Under the pieces are notes generated by a model. The model ran no database searches. It had not been told where the DNA came from and was given only the letters and a program-made list of their open reading frames with translations. Of a stretch of DNA of 64,000 nucleotides, positions 43,860-53,075 are shown in pieces (position 1 is the stretch's first letter; each line of letters opens with the position of its first letter). The stretch lies in the NCBI GenBank assembly GCA_903851365.1, contig CAINOB010000047.1, positions 31,048-95,047 on the forward strand, written 5' to 3'. The stretch is from an uncultured Bacteroidota bacterium. GTDB taxonomy: Bacteria > Bacteroidota > Bacteroidia > Bacteroidales > UBA12481. Made by a program: the position numbers and the translations under genes.

Positions 43860-44993
43860 ATGTCCGCCTATTTTACGATAGTTTTTACAATTATTCTCAT
43901 TTATTTCCTGCTGATCCTTTCTTTCCTGATCGGGTGGCTGAGGACAAGAACCTACCGGCCTGATGGAAAATCACCTGTTACTTCCATCAGTATTTTAATT
44001 CCATGCCGGAATGAAGAAGGGAATATCAAAGAACTTTTTCAGGACATAAACAATCAGGAATATCCGCAGCAGCTGATTCAAATAATATGGATCGACGATC
44101 ATTCAAACGACCGGACCCCTGACCTTCTTGATGAGCTCATTCAGCACACGAGCAACAATTACCTCATCAGGCTTCCCGATCAGATAACTGGTAAAAAGGC
44201 GGCATTGAAAGCGGGCATGAAAATAGCTACAGGCGAGCTCATCCTTTTAACCGATGCTGACAGCCGGCACAATAAAAAATGGGCGCTTACACTGGCCAGG
44301 TACTTTGAAGACACCGAAACTGACCTGATCCTCGGACCAGTGGTCATTGATCCCGCGGATAGGGACTTCGAAAAGATACAAAAGCTTGAATATCTAAGCC
44401 TTGTTGCCTCCTCCATGGGTGCAGCCGGAATCGGACAACCCTTTATGGCCCAAGGGCCGAATATAGCAGTCAGGGCTTCTGATTATAGGCGCCAGGTTGA
44501 CAACCTTGATAATCGGTTTATTTCGGGTGACGACGTATTTTTACTACAGGCCATGAAAGCTATTCCCGGGAAAAAGATCGGATATGTATTGAACGAGGAT
44601 GCAATTGTTACCGCAAAACCGGCCACCTCATTAAGACATTTCCTCCAGCAGCGCCAGCGCTGGGCATCCAAAGCTTCCGGATACCGCAATCTGTTTATGA
44701 TCTTTGCAACACTATTGATTTTTGCCGCCAATCTGGGAATCCTGGCAGCGCTGATAATGGCCATTATTGGGAAAGTACCCTTAACAATCTTCTTTATTCT
44801 TCTGGGAATTAAAACACTGGCCGACCTACCATTGCTTATCGCTGCAATGAAATTTTTCCGCTGCCCGATTCTTCTCTGGTGGCTTTTACCGGTCCAGCTG
44901 CTTTACCCTATATATATTGTAGTCGCCGGGATACTTTCGCAGGTGAGACCAGTAAGATGGAAGCAGACTAGGCCGACAAGACCCACGGACTGA
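43860..44993 (+). CDS. Family 2 membrane glycosyltransferase
   Basis: A 377-residue inverting GT2 enzyme. An N-terminal helix (about 5-27) is followed by the GT-A domain with ISILIPCRNEEGN, the first acidic pair in IDDHSND, the DxD-like DADSRH, and the acceptor motif QQRQRW, then three C-terminal helices. The arrangement resembles processive or lipid-directed transferases (BcsA/poly-GlcNAc-like core), but chain synthesis cannot be assumed. It is co-transcribed with the flippase-like gene upstream. The product sugar is unknown. Confidence 0.9.
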   Translation: MSAYFTIVFTIILIYFLLILSFLIGWLRTRTYRPDGKSPVTSISILIPCRNEEGNIKELFQDINNQEYPQQLIQIIWIDDHSNDRTPDLLDELIQHTSNNYLIRLPDQITGKKAALKAGMKIATGELILLTDADSRHNKKWALTLARYFEDTETDLILGPVVIDPADRDFEKIQKLEYLSLVASSMGAAGIGQPFMAQGPNIAVRASDYRRQVDNLDNRFISGDDVFLLQAMKAIPGKKIGYVLNEDAIVTAKPATSLRHFLQQRQRWASKASGYRNLFMIFATLLIFAANLGILAALIMAIIGKVPLTIFFILLGIKTLADLPLLIAAMKFFRCPILLWWLLPVQLLYPIYIVVAGILSQVRPVRWKQTRPTRPTD

Positions 44994-45011
44994 AGTCTGG
45001 GGTTAGCCATA

Positions 45012-45052
45012 CCACCCGATACCCGATACCAGACACCTGATACCCGATAACC
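45012..45052. repeat. ACCCGATA-type word repeat
   Basis: About four tandem units of ACCCGATACC/ACACCTGATACC fill the gap between the convergent glycosyltransferase and ABC-2 permease genes. Same family as 18767-18801 and 42754-42785. Confidence 0.65.
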
Positions 45053-45055
45053 TCT

Positions 45056-45880
45056 CTACAAGTTCCTCTTCACCAATATTCGTCTGGTGATGAAATAGAA
45101 TATCGTGCAATAGCCCAAAATCAGGGCAAGGTTAAGCCACAACGGCAGAGCTGTTGTCATATCCTTGAAATCCGTATTGGCCTTGATCATTTCGGTAATG
45201 GCGATGTCTGGAAGTGGAATAAACTTGGTTATAATCCGCATTGGAAAATACAATCCAATATTGACCAGCACATATTTATTAAGAACGAGCCGGATAATAG
45301 GCTCCAGAATATACTGGTAAATAATCAGTAGAACCATGCTGAGAGTCTTGTTCCTTAACCATACCGCGAACATCATGGCGACCAGCATATGACCCACCGC
45401 CTGAATAAAGTAAATCCCCAGGTAATATATCTGGGAGAATATATCATGAAAGGCATATCCGGATGAATAGATAAAACCGAATACCATACCAAAAACAAAA
45501 ACCATCAGTGTATTGGCTAATGCAATGCAGAGGATAACAAGAACCTTACCCTGAAGCAGTTCCGTTCGCGACAAACCGTTAACCACATGCTGCCGAAATG
45601 TATTATAAGAAAATTCATTGCCGACAAGGAAAATTACAATGATAGCAAGAAAGATATTTGACTTCGCAGCAAAGTAGGAAAAAGTATGCCAGATCTGCGG
45701 GAAGTAATACAAGGTTTTCAGGTTTAAAATATCCTGATTATTAGCCAATTGAGTATTAAGCTTCAATAAAGGAAATACGCTGACGGAAAGCAGGAAAGCC
45801 CCGGCATATAAGATGGCAAGGATTTGAAATACCCGGTACGACAGCACCTTAACCGATTCGATTTTAAGTAGTTTCATCAT
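45056..45880 (-). CDS. ABC-2 type transporter permease
   Basis: A 274-residue protein with six predicted membrane helices of the ABC2_membrane type. A first helix at about 18-40 is followed by the periplasmic loop and the helix pair around VIFLVGNEFSYNTFRQHV, where NEFSYNTFRQ is a typical ABC-2 cytoplasmic coupling sequence. Its ATG overlaps the ATPase stop (ATGA), so the two form one exporter. The substrate is unknown. Confidence 0.87.
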   Translation of the reverse strand: MMKLLKIESVKVLSYRVFQILAILYAGAFLLSVSVFPLLKLNTQLANNQDILNLKTLYYFPQIWHTFSYFAAKSNIFLAIIVIFLVGNEFSYNTFRQHVVNGLSRTELLQGKVLVILCIALANTLMVFVFGMVFGFIYSSGYAFHDIFSQIYYLGIYFIQAVGHMLVAMMFAVWLRNKTLSMVLLIIYQYILEPIIRLVLNKYVLVNIGLYFPMRIITKFIPLPDIAITEMIKANTDFKDMTTALPLWLNLALILGYCTIFYFITRRILVKRNL

Positions 45881-46782
45881 GGCTGCAGGGTATTATCTTG
45901 TTTTACCAACTCGAGGAATTGATCTTCCAATCGGTTTTTTCTCACTTCGATCCGGTTGAGGGCAATACCCTTCTCCATCAATTCCTTGCTAAGATCCCCG
46001 GTTTTGGCTTCCCCTTTCAGTATAACTTTCAGATCCTCATGATCCCGGGTAAAGGATTCAACCAGTAATGATGCAGATAAGGCTGTAGTTAGCTGATCGA
46101 GGTTATCACCCGAGAGAATAATGACCTCTTTACCTTTGATCAAGCTGTCGACTTCACCCTCGGCTAGTTTAACGCCTTTTTTTAGAATCACGACATGAGT
46201 ACAAACTTTCTCCACCTCATCCAGAATATGGCTGGCCAGGATGATGGTTTTTCCGGTAGATGCAACCTGACGAATCAAAGTCCGGACTTCAGCGATGCCC
46301 TCTGGATCGAGTCCGTTGGTTACCTCATCCAGTACCAGAACATCAGGATCACCAAGCAGAAGGCTACCCAGTGCCAGCCTCTGTTTCATTCCCAGCGACA
46401 AAGTCTGGAATCTTGATCTGCTGCGTTCCTGCAGTCCAACCAATCGGATTACCCGCTGAATATCCTTTTCATCGATGCCCTTAATTCGGCAAACGATTTT
46501 CAGGTTCTGCTCCAGGCTCAGGTAGGGGTAAAAATTCGGGGTTTCGATCAAAGCCCCGATACGCCTGTTGGCTTCCGGTCCCTGCAAGCCACCGAACCAC
46601 TTAAAACCGCCCCCGTTTGGGCGAACAATACCCATCAACATGGAAAGAGTGGTCGTTTTACCACTTCCATTCGGGCCCAGAATTCCATAAACCTGGCCTG
46701 CACCCACAGTCAGGCTCAGATGATTGACAGCATGAACTGGCCCATAGGATTTATCCAGGTTGTCGGTTTCTAAAATGATCAT
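45877..46782 (-). CDS. ABC transporter ATP-binding protein (CcmA/ABC-2 type)
   Basis: A 301-residue ATPase. Walker A is GPNGSGKTT near residue 38, the signature LSLGMKQRLAL, Walker B LVLDEVTNGLDPEG, and the switch histidine ILASHILDE. The C-terminal 80 residues are the variable regulatory extension of this class. It overlaps the permease gene by 4 bp. A two-gene exporter without an outer-membrane partner is typical of drug, peptide or lipid ABC-2 systems. Confidence 0.92.
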   Translation of the reverse strand: MIILETDNLDKSYGPVHAVNHLSLTVGAGQVYGILGPNGSGKTTTLSMLMGIVRPNGGGFKWFGGLQGPEANRRIGALIETPNFYPYLSLEQNLKIVCRIKGIDEKDIQRVIRLVGLQERSRSRFQTLSLGMKQRLALGSLLLGDPDVLVLDEVTNGLDPEGIAEVRTLIRQVASTGKTIILASHILDEVEKVCTHVVILKKGVKLAEGEVDSLIKGKEVIILSGDNLDQLTTALSASLLVESFTRDHEDLKVILKGEAKTGDLSKELMEKGIALNRIEVRKNRLEDQFLELVKQDNTLQP

Positions 46783-46800
46783 GTAAATTGATTTGCTTGT

Positions 46801-48987
46801 TTAGTTCCCCATTTCAGAGATAAACTTGATTCGGATCAATCGGATGTCCTCTTCGGTAAACTCGTTTTCACCAAGTTCCTCCAAAGCTTCCTCAATGGAT
46901 TCGGATTTTGCCTCTTCCTTAAAATAGGTATAGATATTATCCTGATGATCCTCATCCATCATTTCATTGATGAAATAGTCAATATTCAGTTTGGTACCGC
47001 TATTGACAATGGATTCTATTTCTTTAAGCAGTTCATTCATTTCCAATCCCTTCGACTCAGCAATCACGTCGAGGGGGACCTTGCGATCGATGCTTTGGAT
47101 AACTGACACTTTCAGGCTCGACTTATTCACGATTGACCTGACAACCAGATCCTGAGGTCTCAGTATTTCCTTTTCCTCAACGAATTTCCTGATCAGGTCA
47201 ACGAAGTCTTTTCCATAGCGTTGAGCTTTACCAAGTCCAACACCTGTCATGTTGGCCAGTTCCTCTATCCTTATCGGATAATAAATAGCCATATCCTCGA
47301 GTGATGGATCCTGAAAAATTACAAATGGTGGCAGGTTATGCTTTTTAGCAATTGTCTTTCTTAAGTCTTTAAGCAGACTGAACAATTCCGGGTCCACTGC
47401 CCCTGATCCACCGCCACGCGGCGCCTTTTGTTCATCTGATTCATCATAGTTCTGGTCCTCTGTCAGCATAAACGATTCCGGATTTTCCAGGAACGCTCTA
47501 CCTGCGTCGGTAATCCTGAGCGTTCCATAATTATCAATATCTTTTTCAAGCATTTGAGCAATCAGGGCTTGCCTCAGAACGGCCACCCAGAATCTCTCGT
47601 CCTTATCTTTTCCTTGTCCAAAAATCTCCAGATGATGATGCTTATAAGTCCGGATAGCCGAATTAACCTGGCCGGTCAGTACTTTAGCCACATGCTCAGG
47701 TTTAAATTTTTCGCGAACTTCCAGAACGGCATCCAAAGCTAAAGCAACATAATCCCTTCCTTCGATCTGAGTTTTCGGATTGAGGCAATTATCGCAATTT
47801 TCGCAATTTTCCTGATGATATTCCTCTCCAAAATAGTGAAGAAGTTGCCGGCGCCGGCAAATCGATGACTCAGCATAGGAAGATGTTTCATGAAGAAGCT
47901 GACGGCCAATTTCCTGTTCAGCGACCGGTTTGCCCTGCATGAATTTCTCCAGTTTCTGAATATCCTTATAACTGTAAAAGGTAATGCACATCCCTTCACC
48001 GCCATCACGGCCCGACCTGCCGGTTTCCTGGTAATAGCCTTCGAGGCTCTTAGGAATATCATAATGTAGAACGTACCTGACGTCGGGCTTGTCGATACCC
48101 ATACCAAAGGCAATGGTAGCAACGATTACGTCCACCTCTTCCATCAGGAACTTATCCTGATTTCCAGCACGGGTAACTCCATCAAGACCAGCATGGTAAG
48201 GCAATGCCTTAATGCCGTTCACCACTAAGGTTTCAGCCAGCTCTTCAACTTGTTTCCGGCTCAGGCAATAAATAATCCCCGATTTGCCGGTATTTTCTTT
48301 TATAAACTTAATGATTTGCTTTTCCGGATCAACCTTCTGGCGGACCTCATAATAGAGGTTCGGCCGGTTGAATGATGACTTAAAAACGTCAGCCTCCAGA
48401 ATACCCAGGTTTTTCTGAATGTCGTTCTGGACCTTCGGAGTAGCTGTAGCTGTTAGCGCCATGATCGGAGCACGGCCTATCTGTTCGATTATTGGACGTA
48501 TACGCCGGTATTCAGGCCTGAAATCATGGCCCCATTCCGAAATGCAATGCGCTTCATCTATCGCGTAAAACGAAATAGTTTCACCAGTGAGAAACTCGGT
48601 ATAATCCAGCTTATTCAGGGATTCAGGAGCCACATAGAGCAGTTTTGTCTTATGACTCTTAACATCTTCCAAAACCCTGTTTATCTGAACTTTTGTCAGC
48701 GAGGAGTTTAAAAAGTGAGCAATTCCATCCTCCATACTAAATGCGCGCATGGAATCAACCTGATTCTTCATCAGTGCAATCAATGGGGAGATCACTATCG
48801 CGGTTCCCTCCATTACCATAGCGGGTAGTTGGTAACAAAGTGACTTGCCACCGCCTGTTGGCATAAGAACAAATGAGTCCCTGCCTGAGAGGACGTTTCG
48901 CATCACTCCTTCCTGATTGTCCTTGAATGTATCAAACCCAAAATGGGTTTTTAATATTTGGTGTAACCTTTCGGTGTCTGCAGTCAT
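46801..48987 (-). CDS. recQ: ATP-dependent DNA helicase RecQ
   Basis: A 728-residue 3'-5' SF2 helicase. Walker A contains Lys48 (MPTGGGKSLCYQ), the DEAH box is AIDEAHCISEWGHDFRP, and motif VI is QETGRSGRDG. The zinc-binding RecQ-C region has the cysteine set in CRRRQLLHYFG and CENCDNC, followed by a winged helix. An HRDC domain lies at about 530-610 (EELANMTGVGLGKAQRYG), and about 110 further residues form an acidic C-terminal extension. It is divergent from kdsD. Confidence 0.95.
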   Translation of the reverse strand: MTADTERLHQILKTHFGFDTFKDNQEGVMRNVLSGRDSFVLMPTGGGKSLCYQLPAMVMEGTAIVISPLIALMKNQVDSMRAFSMEDGIAHFLNSSLTKVQINRVLEDVKSHKTKLLYVAPESLNKLDYTEFLTGETISFYAIDEAHCISEWGHDFRPEYRRIRPIIEQIGRAPIMALTATATPKVQNDIQKNLGILEADVFKSSFNRPNLYYEVRQKVDPEKQIIKFIKENTGKSGIIYCLSRKQVEELAETLVVNGIKALPYHAGLDGVTRAGNQDKFLMEEVDVIVATIAFGMGIDKPDVRYVLHYDIPKSLEGYYQETGRSGRDGGEGMCITFYSYKDIQKLEKFMQGKPVAEQEIGRQLLHETSSYAESSICRRRQLLHYFGEEYHQENCENCDNCLNPKTQIEGRDYVALALDAVLEVREKFKPEHVAKVLTGQVNSAIRTYKHHHLEIFGQGKDKDERFWVAVLRQALIAQMLEKDIDNYGTLRITDAGRAFLENPESFMLTEDQNYDESDEQKAPRGGGSGAVDPELFSLLKDLRKTIAKKHNLPPFVIFQDPSLEDMAIYYPIRIEELANMTGVGLGKAQRYGKDFVDLIRKFVEEKEILRPQDLVVRSIVNKSSLKVSVIQSIDRKVPLDVIAESKGLEMNELLKEIESIVNSGTKLNIDYFINEMMDEDHQDNIYTYFKEEAKSESIEEALEELGENEFTEEDIRLIRIKFISEMGN

Positions 48988-49071
48988 CCTTCAAATAATT
49001 AGCTCAAATCTACGTTAATAGTTTCGGAAACCGGTTCCTAAAGTTCATCCCCCGGTAAACTTTCTTATTAC

Positions 49072-49079
49072 TACTTTTG
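49072..49079 (+). promoter_or_regulatory. -7 promoter element upstream of kdsD
   Basis: TACTTTTG matches TAnnTTTG in the 146-bp gap between divergent recQ and kdsD, 54 bp before the ATG. A -33 TTTG is not evident. Nothing else is visible in this gap. Confidence 0.45.
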
Positions 49080-49133
49080 TAAATTAAATTTAGTAAATAT
49101 TCATATTCAAAACTCAAACGTGAAAAAGATATC

Positions 49134-50102
49134 ATGATTGCCCAATCAGAAATAATATCTATTGCCAAAGAAACATTATTGACTGAGGGTCAGGCCATTA
49201 TCAGCATTTCGGACCATATCGGGGATTCATTTCTTCGGATGGTTGAAAAGATTTATGCATCAAAGGGCCGTCTGATCCTGACCGGCGTTGGTAAAAGCGC
49301 TCATATTGCCCAGAAAATATCATCAACACTTAACTCGGTAGGTACATCTTCGATATTTATGCATCCAACAGATGCCACTCATGGAGACCTGGGAATCATT
49401 GGGCCCGAAGATCTGGTACTTATCCTTTCAAAATCAGGGAATACCAGCGAAATTAAGACACTTGTTCCGCTGATCCGGTCTATGGGAAATTCTATTCTTG
49501 CATTGGTTTCTGATGCCGATTCCTATCTGGAGAATCAGGCTGAAATAACTGTCCGCATACCGATAATCCGGGAGGCCTGTCCGAATAACCTGGCACCTAC
49601 CACCAGCACTGCGGTGCAGCTGGCCATGGGTGATGCGCTGGCTATGGTTCTCTTGAGGATCAACGAATTCTCGAGTCAGGATTTTGCCCGTCTTCATCCC
49701 GGCGGATCATTGGGCAAGCGTTTGAATATTACCGTTTCCGACCTGTTCTCCCGCAATGCCTGTCCGCGCGTTTTGACGACGGATCCGATCAGGAGTGTGA
49801 TTCTTGAGATCTCCTCAGGGAGGCTGGGTACAACAGCAGTATTGGATAAATCCGGCAAAATCATCGGGATTATTACTGATGGGGATTTGCGCAGAATGAT
49901 GGAAAGGTTCGATGATACCCGCCAATTGACCGCCAAGGATATTATGTCAGTAAATCCCAGAAGGATTTCACCGGATGAACTGGCTGCAACAGCTCTCGAA
50001 ACCATGCGTTCCAATAGTATTACCTCACTTCTGGTTGTCAGGAATGATGATTATCTTGGAGTAATCCATATTCATGACATTCTTAGAGAAGGCATCATTT
50101 AA
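49134..50102 (+). CDS. kdsD: Arabinose-5-phosphate isomerase (SIS + CBS pair)
   Basis: A 322-residue enzyme of the KpsF/GutQ/KdsD family interconverting ribulose-5-phosphate and arabinose-5-phosphate, the first step to Kdo for LPS. The SIS domain (about 30-170) shows LTGVGKSAHIAQKI, a SGNTSE sugar-phosphate loop and HPTDATHGDLG. The CBS pair at about 205-320 carries GIITDGDLRRMM. It is 6 bp upstream of lptB, so Kdo supply and LPS export are encoded together. Confidence 0.93.
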   Translation: MIAQSEIISIAKETLLTEGQAIISISDHIGDSFLRMVEKIYASKGRLILTGVGKSAHIAQKISSTLNSVGTSSIFMHPTDATHGDLGIIGPEDLVLILSKSGNTSEIKTLVPLIRSMGNSILALVSDADSYLENQAEITVRIPIIREACPNNLAPTTSTAVQLAMGDALAMVLLRINEFSSQDFARLHPGGSLGKRLNITVSDLFSRNACPRVLTTDPIRSVILEISSGRLGTTAVLDKSGKIIGIITDGDLRRMMERFDDTRQLTAKDIMSVNPRRISPDELAATALETMRSNSITSLLVVRNDDYLGVIHIHDILREGII

Positions 50103-50108
50103 TCACCT

Positions 50109-50834
50109 ATGAAATTATTTACCCAAAACCTGGTCAAGAAATACCGGCAGCGTACCGTTGTTAATGACGTATCTGTTGAAGTTGAACAGGGTGAAATTGT
50201 TGGCTTGCTCGGCCCTAATGGAGCCGGAAAGACCACGACCTTTTATATGATTGTCGGTCTGATCAGGCCTAACGGCGGAAAAATATTGCTTGACAACCAG
50301 GATATTACTCACGAACCTGTTTACAAGCGGGCACGCAGCGGTATTGGTTATCTGGCGCAGGAACCTTCCATTTTCCGTAATATGACCGTTGAGGATAACA
50401 TCTTTTCGGTTCTGGAAATGACTAAAATCCCGAAGGCTGAACAAATTGAACGGGCTGAAGGTCTGTTGGCAGAATTCGGTTTGGAAAAAATTCGCAAAAA
50501 TAAAGGCATCCAATTGAGTGGTGGCGAACGAAGAAGGACCGAGATCGCACGCGCTTTGGCACTAAAACCCATGTTTATCCTGCTTGATGAGCCCTTTGCT
50601 GGTGTCGACCCCATAGCTGTAGAAGATATTCAGGCAATAGTCTCGCAGCTGAAAAAGAAAAATATTGGTGTGATCATCACTGATCATAACGTACATGAAA
50701 CCCTTTCCATTACCGACCGGGCATACCTGCTTTTCGAAGGCAGTATCCTTAAATCCGGAACTGCTGAAGAACTATCTCAGGATGAACAGGTAAGGAAAGT
50801 TTATCTTGGTCAGAACTTTGAACTAAGGAGATAA
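50109..50834 (+). CDS. lptB: LPS export ABC transporter ATPase LptB
   Basis: A 241-residue ATPase powering LPS extraction from the inner membrane with LptFGC. Walker A carries Lys41 (GPNGAGKTT), the signature is [15 protein letters not shown], Walker [13 protein letters not shown] and the switch VIITDHNV. The short length, [11 protein letters not shown] start and the [11 protein letters not shown] segment are diagnostic of LptB rather than LivG. It follows kdsD by 6 bp. Confidence 0.95.
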   Translation: MKLFTQNLVKKYRQRTVVNDVSVEVEQGEIVGLLGPNGAGKTTTFYMIVGLIRPNGGKILLDNQDITHEPVYKRARSGIGYLAQEPSIFRNMTVEDNIFSVLEMTKIPKAEQIERAEGLLAEFGLEKIRKNKGIQLSGGERRRTEIARALALKPMFILLDEPFAGVDPIAVEDIQAIVSQLKKKNIGVIITDHNVHETLSITDRAYLLFEGSILKSGTAEELSQDEQVRKVYLGQNFELRR

Positions 50835-50877
50835 GATAGCTAAACAAACTGCTTTCGGCCGGTTTTCAAAAAAACAC

Positions 50878-50885
50878 TATCTTTG
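50878..50885 (+). promoter_or_regulatory. -7 promoter element for tRNA-Leu
   Basis: TATCTTTG matches TAnnTTTG, 10 bp before the tRNA 5' end. A weak -33-like TTTCG lies at 50853-50857, 20 bp upstream. Confidence 0.55.
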
Positions 50886-50895
50886 CACCGCTTTT

Positions 50896-50977
50896 GCGGG
50901 TGTGTCGAAATTGGTAGACGAGCCAGACTTAGGATCTGGTGCCGAAAGGCGTGAGGGTTCGAGTCCCCCCATCCGTA
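50896..50977 (+). tRNA. tRNA-Leu (anticodon TAG)
   Basis: An 82-base class II tRNA. The acceptor stem GCGGGTG pairs with CATCCGT (two G-U pairs). The D-arm contains AAATTGGTAGACGA. The anticodon stem CCAGA/TCTGG encloses loop CTTAGGA with anticodon TAG, and a long variable arm GCC-GAAA-GGC follows, as expected for leucine. The T-loop is TTCGAGT. The T-stem has one apparent A-C mismatch (GAGGG against CCCCC). The discriminator is A; CCA is not encoded. Confidence 0.93.
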
Positions 50978-51013
50978 CAACCATTATTACTTATCGTATA
51001 GTTATCTTTTCAT

Positions 51014-52408
51014 ATGAATATTAGCAGAGAGAATCCCGACGAACTGAATGCCGTGATCCACATTGGATTTGAACCGGCTGATTACCAGCCGAAAGTAGAT
51101 GCTGCATTGCTGGAATATCGCAAAAAAGCACGTTTTGATGGCTTCAGACCAGGTAAAGTACCGCCGTCGCTTGTTAAAAAAATGTATGGCAAGTCAATTC
51201 AAGCGGATGAAATTCAGCACCTTCTGACTGACACACTGAATAATTATATACAGGAAAATAACCTGAGGATATTGGGTGAACCATTGCCAAATGTCAACTC
51301 TCCCCAAATAAACTGGGATTCGCAGGAATCATTTGAATTTATTTTCGATATAGCCCTGGCGCCTGAAATCAACCTGAATATCAGCAGCAGTGATATGATC
51401 ACCGATTATAAGATCACTATTACTCCTGAAATGATTGACAGGCAGGTAGAAGATTATACCCGCCGGTTTGGTTCACTTCAGCCTACTGATTCGATATCTG
51501 AAGAAGATGTCGTAAAAGGAGACCTCTGCGAATTGAGCGATCATGATCATGAACATACGCACGATGAAGAAGAGGAACACGATCATCACCACCCGATTCA
51601 TTCCCATGATACACTTATATATATTAAGACGATTGGCGATGATGCTGTTAAAAATCAATTTTTGGGTGCAAAAGCTGGTGACAAGCTGGTTTTCAATCCT
51701 AAAACTGCCTTTCCAAGTGAAACTGACCGCGCCAGCCTGCTGAAAGTAAGCAAGGAAGAATTAAGCACTATCGATACAGATTTTGAATTTACCATAGTAG
51801 AAGCATCCCGTTTCACTCCCGCGGAAATTAACCAGGACCTTTTCGATAAAGCATTTGGCGAAGGTGAAATTGAATCAGAAGAAGCTTTCCGCAACCGCGT
51901 TGAAGAGGATCTTGAACGTCAGCTGATGCGCGACAGCCGCTATAAATTCCATCTTGACATCAGAGAAAAACTGATGGCTGAAACCAATGTTCCGCTTCCT
52001 GAAGAATTTCTAAAAAGGTGGATGCTATTGACCTCGAAAGATGAAAGCCTGACCACAGAAAAGCTAGACACTGATTTTCCGGCATTTGCTATCGATCTGA
52101 AGTGGCGGATGATCAAGAGTAAAATCATTGGTGATCAGAAATTAGAAGCCCTGGATGAAGAAATTCGCGAACAGGCCATATGGGCAGCACAATCGAGATA
52201 TTACCAATATGGTATATATGATGCACCGGCTGAACAACTTTTCCGCCTTGCCGATGTTCTATTGAAAAATGAAGAAGAAAAGAACAGGATGGCAGATGTC
52301 ATTCTGGAAAACAAAGTCATTGAATATGTAAGAACCGTTTGCGGTCTTGCAGAACAAGATATTAGTCTGGAAGATTTTAATCAACTGATGAATGAAAACA
52401 AAAAATGA
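51014..52408 (+). CDS. tig: Trigger factor with histidine-rich insert
   Basis: A 464-residue ribosome-associated chaperone. The N-terminal domain contains the ribosome-binding loop [17 protein letters not shown] (the GFRxGxxP signature). A middle domain corresponds to the PPIase/FKBP region and the C-terminal half is helical. Residues about 176-199 form an acidic and histidine-rich insert with 10 His in 24 residues ([19 protein letters not shown]...), which is not a standard feature and could bind Ni, Zn or Cu as in SlyD tails (inference). The 3' end overlaps clpP by 17 bp. First gene of tig-clpP-clpX. Confidence 0.93.
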   Translation: MNISRENPDELNAVIHIGFEPADYQPKVDAALLEYRKKARFDGFRPGKVPPSLVKKMYGKSIQADEIQHLLTDTLNNYIQENNLRILGEPLPNVNSPQINWDSQESFEFIFDIALAPEINLNISSSDMITDYKITITPEMIDRQVEDYTRRFGSLQPTDSISEEDVVKGDLCELSDHDHEHTHDEEEEHDHHHPIHSHDTLIYIKTIGDDAVKNQFLGAKAGDKLVFNPKTAFPSETDRASLLKVSKEELSTIDTDFEFTIVEASRFTPAEINQDLFDKAFGEGEIESEEAFRNRVEEDLERQLMRDSRYKFHLDIREKLMAETNVPLPEEFLKRWMLLTSKDESLTTEKLDTDFPAFAIDLKWRMIKSKIIGDQKLEALDEEIREQAIWAAQSRYYQYGIYDAPAEQLFRLADVLLKNEEEKNRMADVILENKVIEYVRTVCGLAEQDISLEDFNQLMNENKK

Positions 52409-53072
52409 ATTCAGCAAGTATGCCACAGGTCACCTTGGCATCAGCAGTTTGAACCTGGAAAGATACCAGTCGCTATATAATTATTACGTTTCCCCTACCA
52501 TCATTGAGGAACGGCAGCTGAATGTTGCCCAGATGGATGTTTTTTCCCGTTTGATGATGGACCGGATCATTTTTCTGGGTACCCCGATTGATGATGATGT
52601 TGCCAACATAATACAGGGACAATTGCTGTTCCTGGAATCCGCCGATCCAAAAAAGGATATCATTATCTACTTCAACACCCCTGGTGGTCAGGTTCATTCG
52701 GGCCTCGGCATTTATGATACCATGCAATATATTAATCCCGATATCATAACCATTTGCACTGGAATGGCTGCCTCAATGGGAGCGGTTCTGCTTGCAGGAG
52801 GTGCCAAAGGAAAACGCTCTGCCCTTAAACATTCAAGGATCATGATACACCAGCCACTTGGCGGGGCTCAGGGCCAGGCTTCGGATATCGAAATCCAGGT
52901 GAGGGAATTACAGAAACTGAAAAAAGAATTATACGATATTCTGGCTTTCCATACCGGCAACTCGTTTAAGAAAATCGAAAAGGACTCCGACAGGAATTTC
53001 TGGATGACTGCCGAAGAAGCTAAAGAATACGGTATGATTGATGAAGTAATGGTTCGTACCGCAAAAAAATAA
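52392..53072 (+). CDS. clpP: ATP-dependent Clp protease proteolytic subunit
   Basis: A 226-residue serine protease that assembles into tetradecamers with ClpX. The catalytic serine is Ser128 in [11 protein letters not shown] and the histidine His153 in MIHQPLGG; the aspartate should lie in the KDSDRNFWM segment. The start at 52392 is inside tig (17-bp overlap) and gives the N-terminus [18 protein letters not shown] typical of Bacteroidota ClpP, so coupled translation is likely. Confidence 0.95.
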   Translation: MKTKNEFSKYATGHLGISSLNLERYQSLYNYYVSPTIIEERQLNVAQMDVFSRLMMDRIIFLGTPIDDDVANIIQGQLLFLESADPKKDIIIYFNTPGGQVHSGLGIYDTMQYINPDIITICTGMAASMGAVLLAGGAKGKRSALKHSRIMIHQPLGGAQGQASDIEIQVRELQKLKKELYDILAFHTGNSFKKIEKDSDRNFWMTAEEAKEYGMIDEVMVRTAKK

Positions 53073-53075
53073 ACT

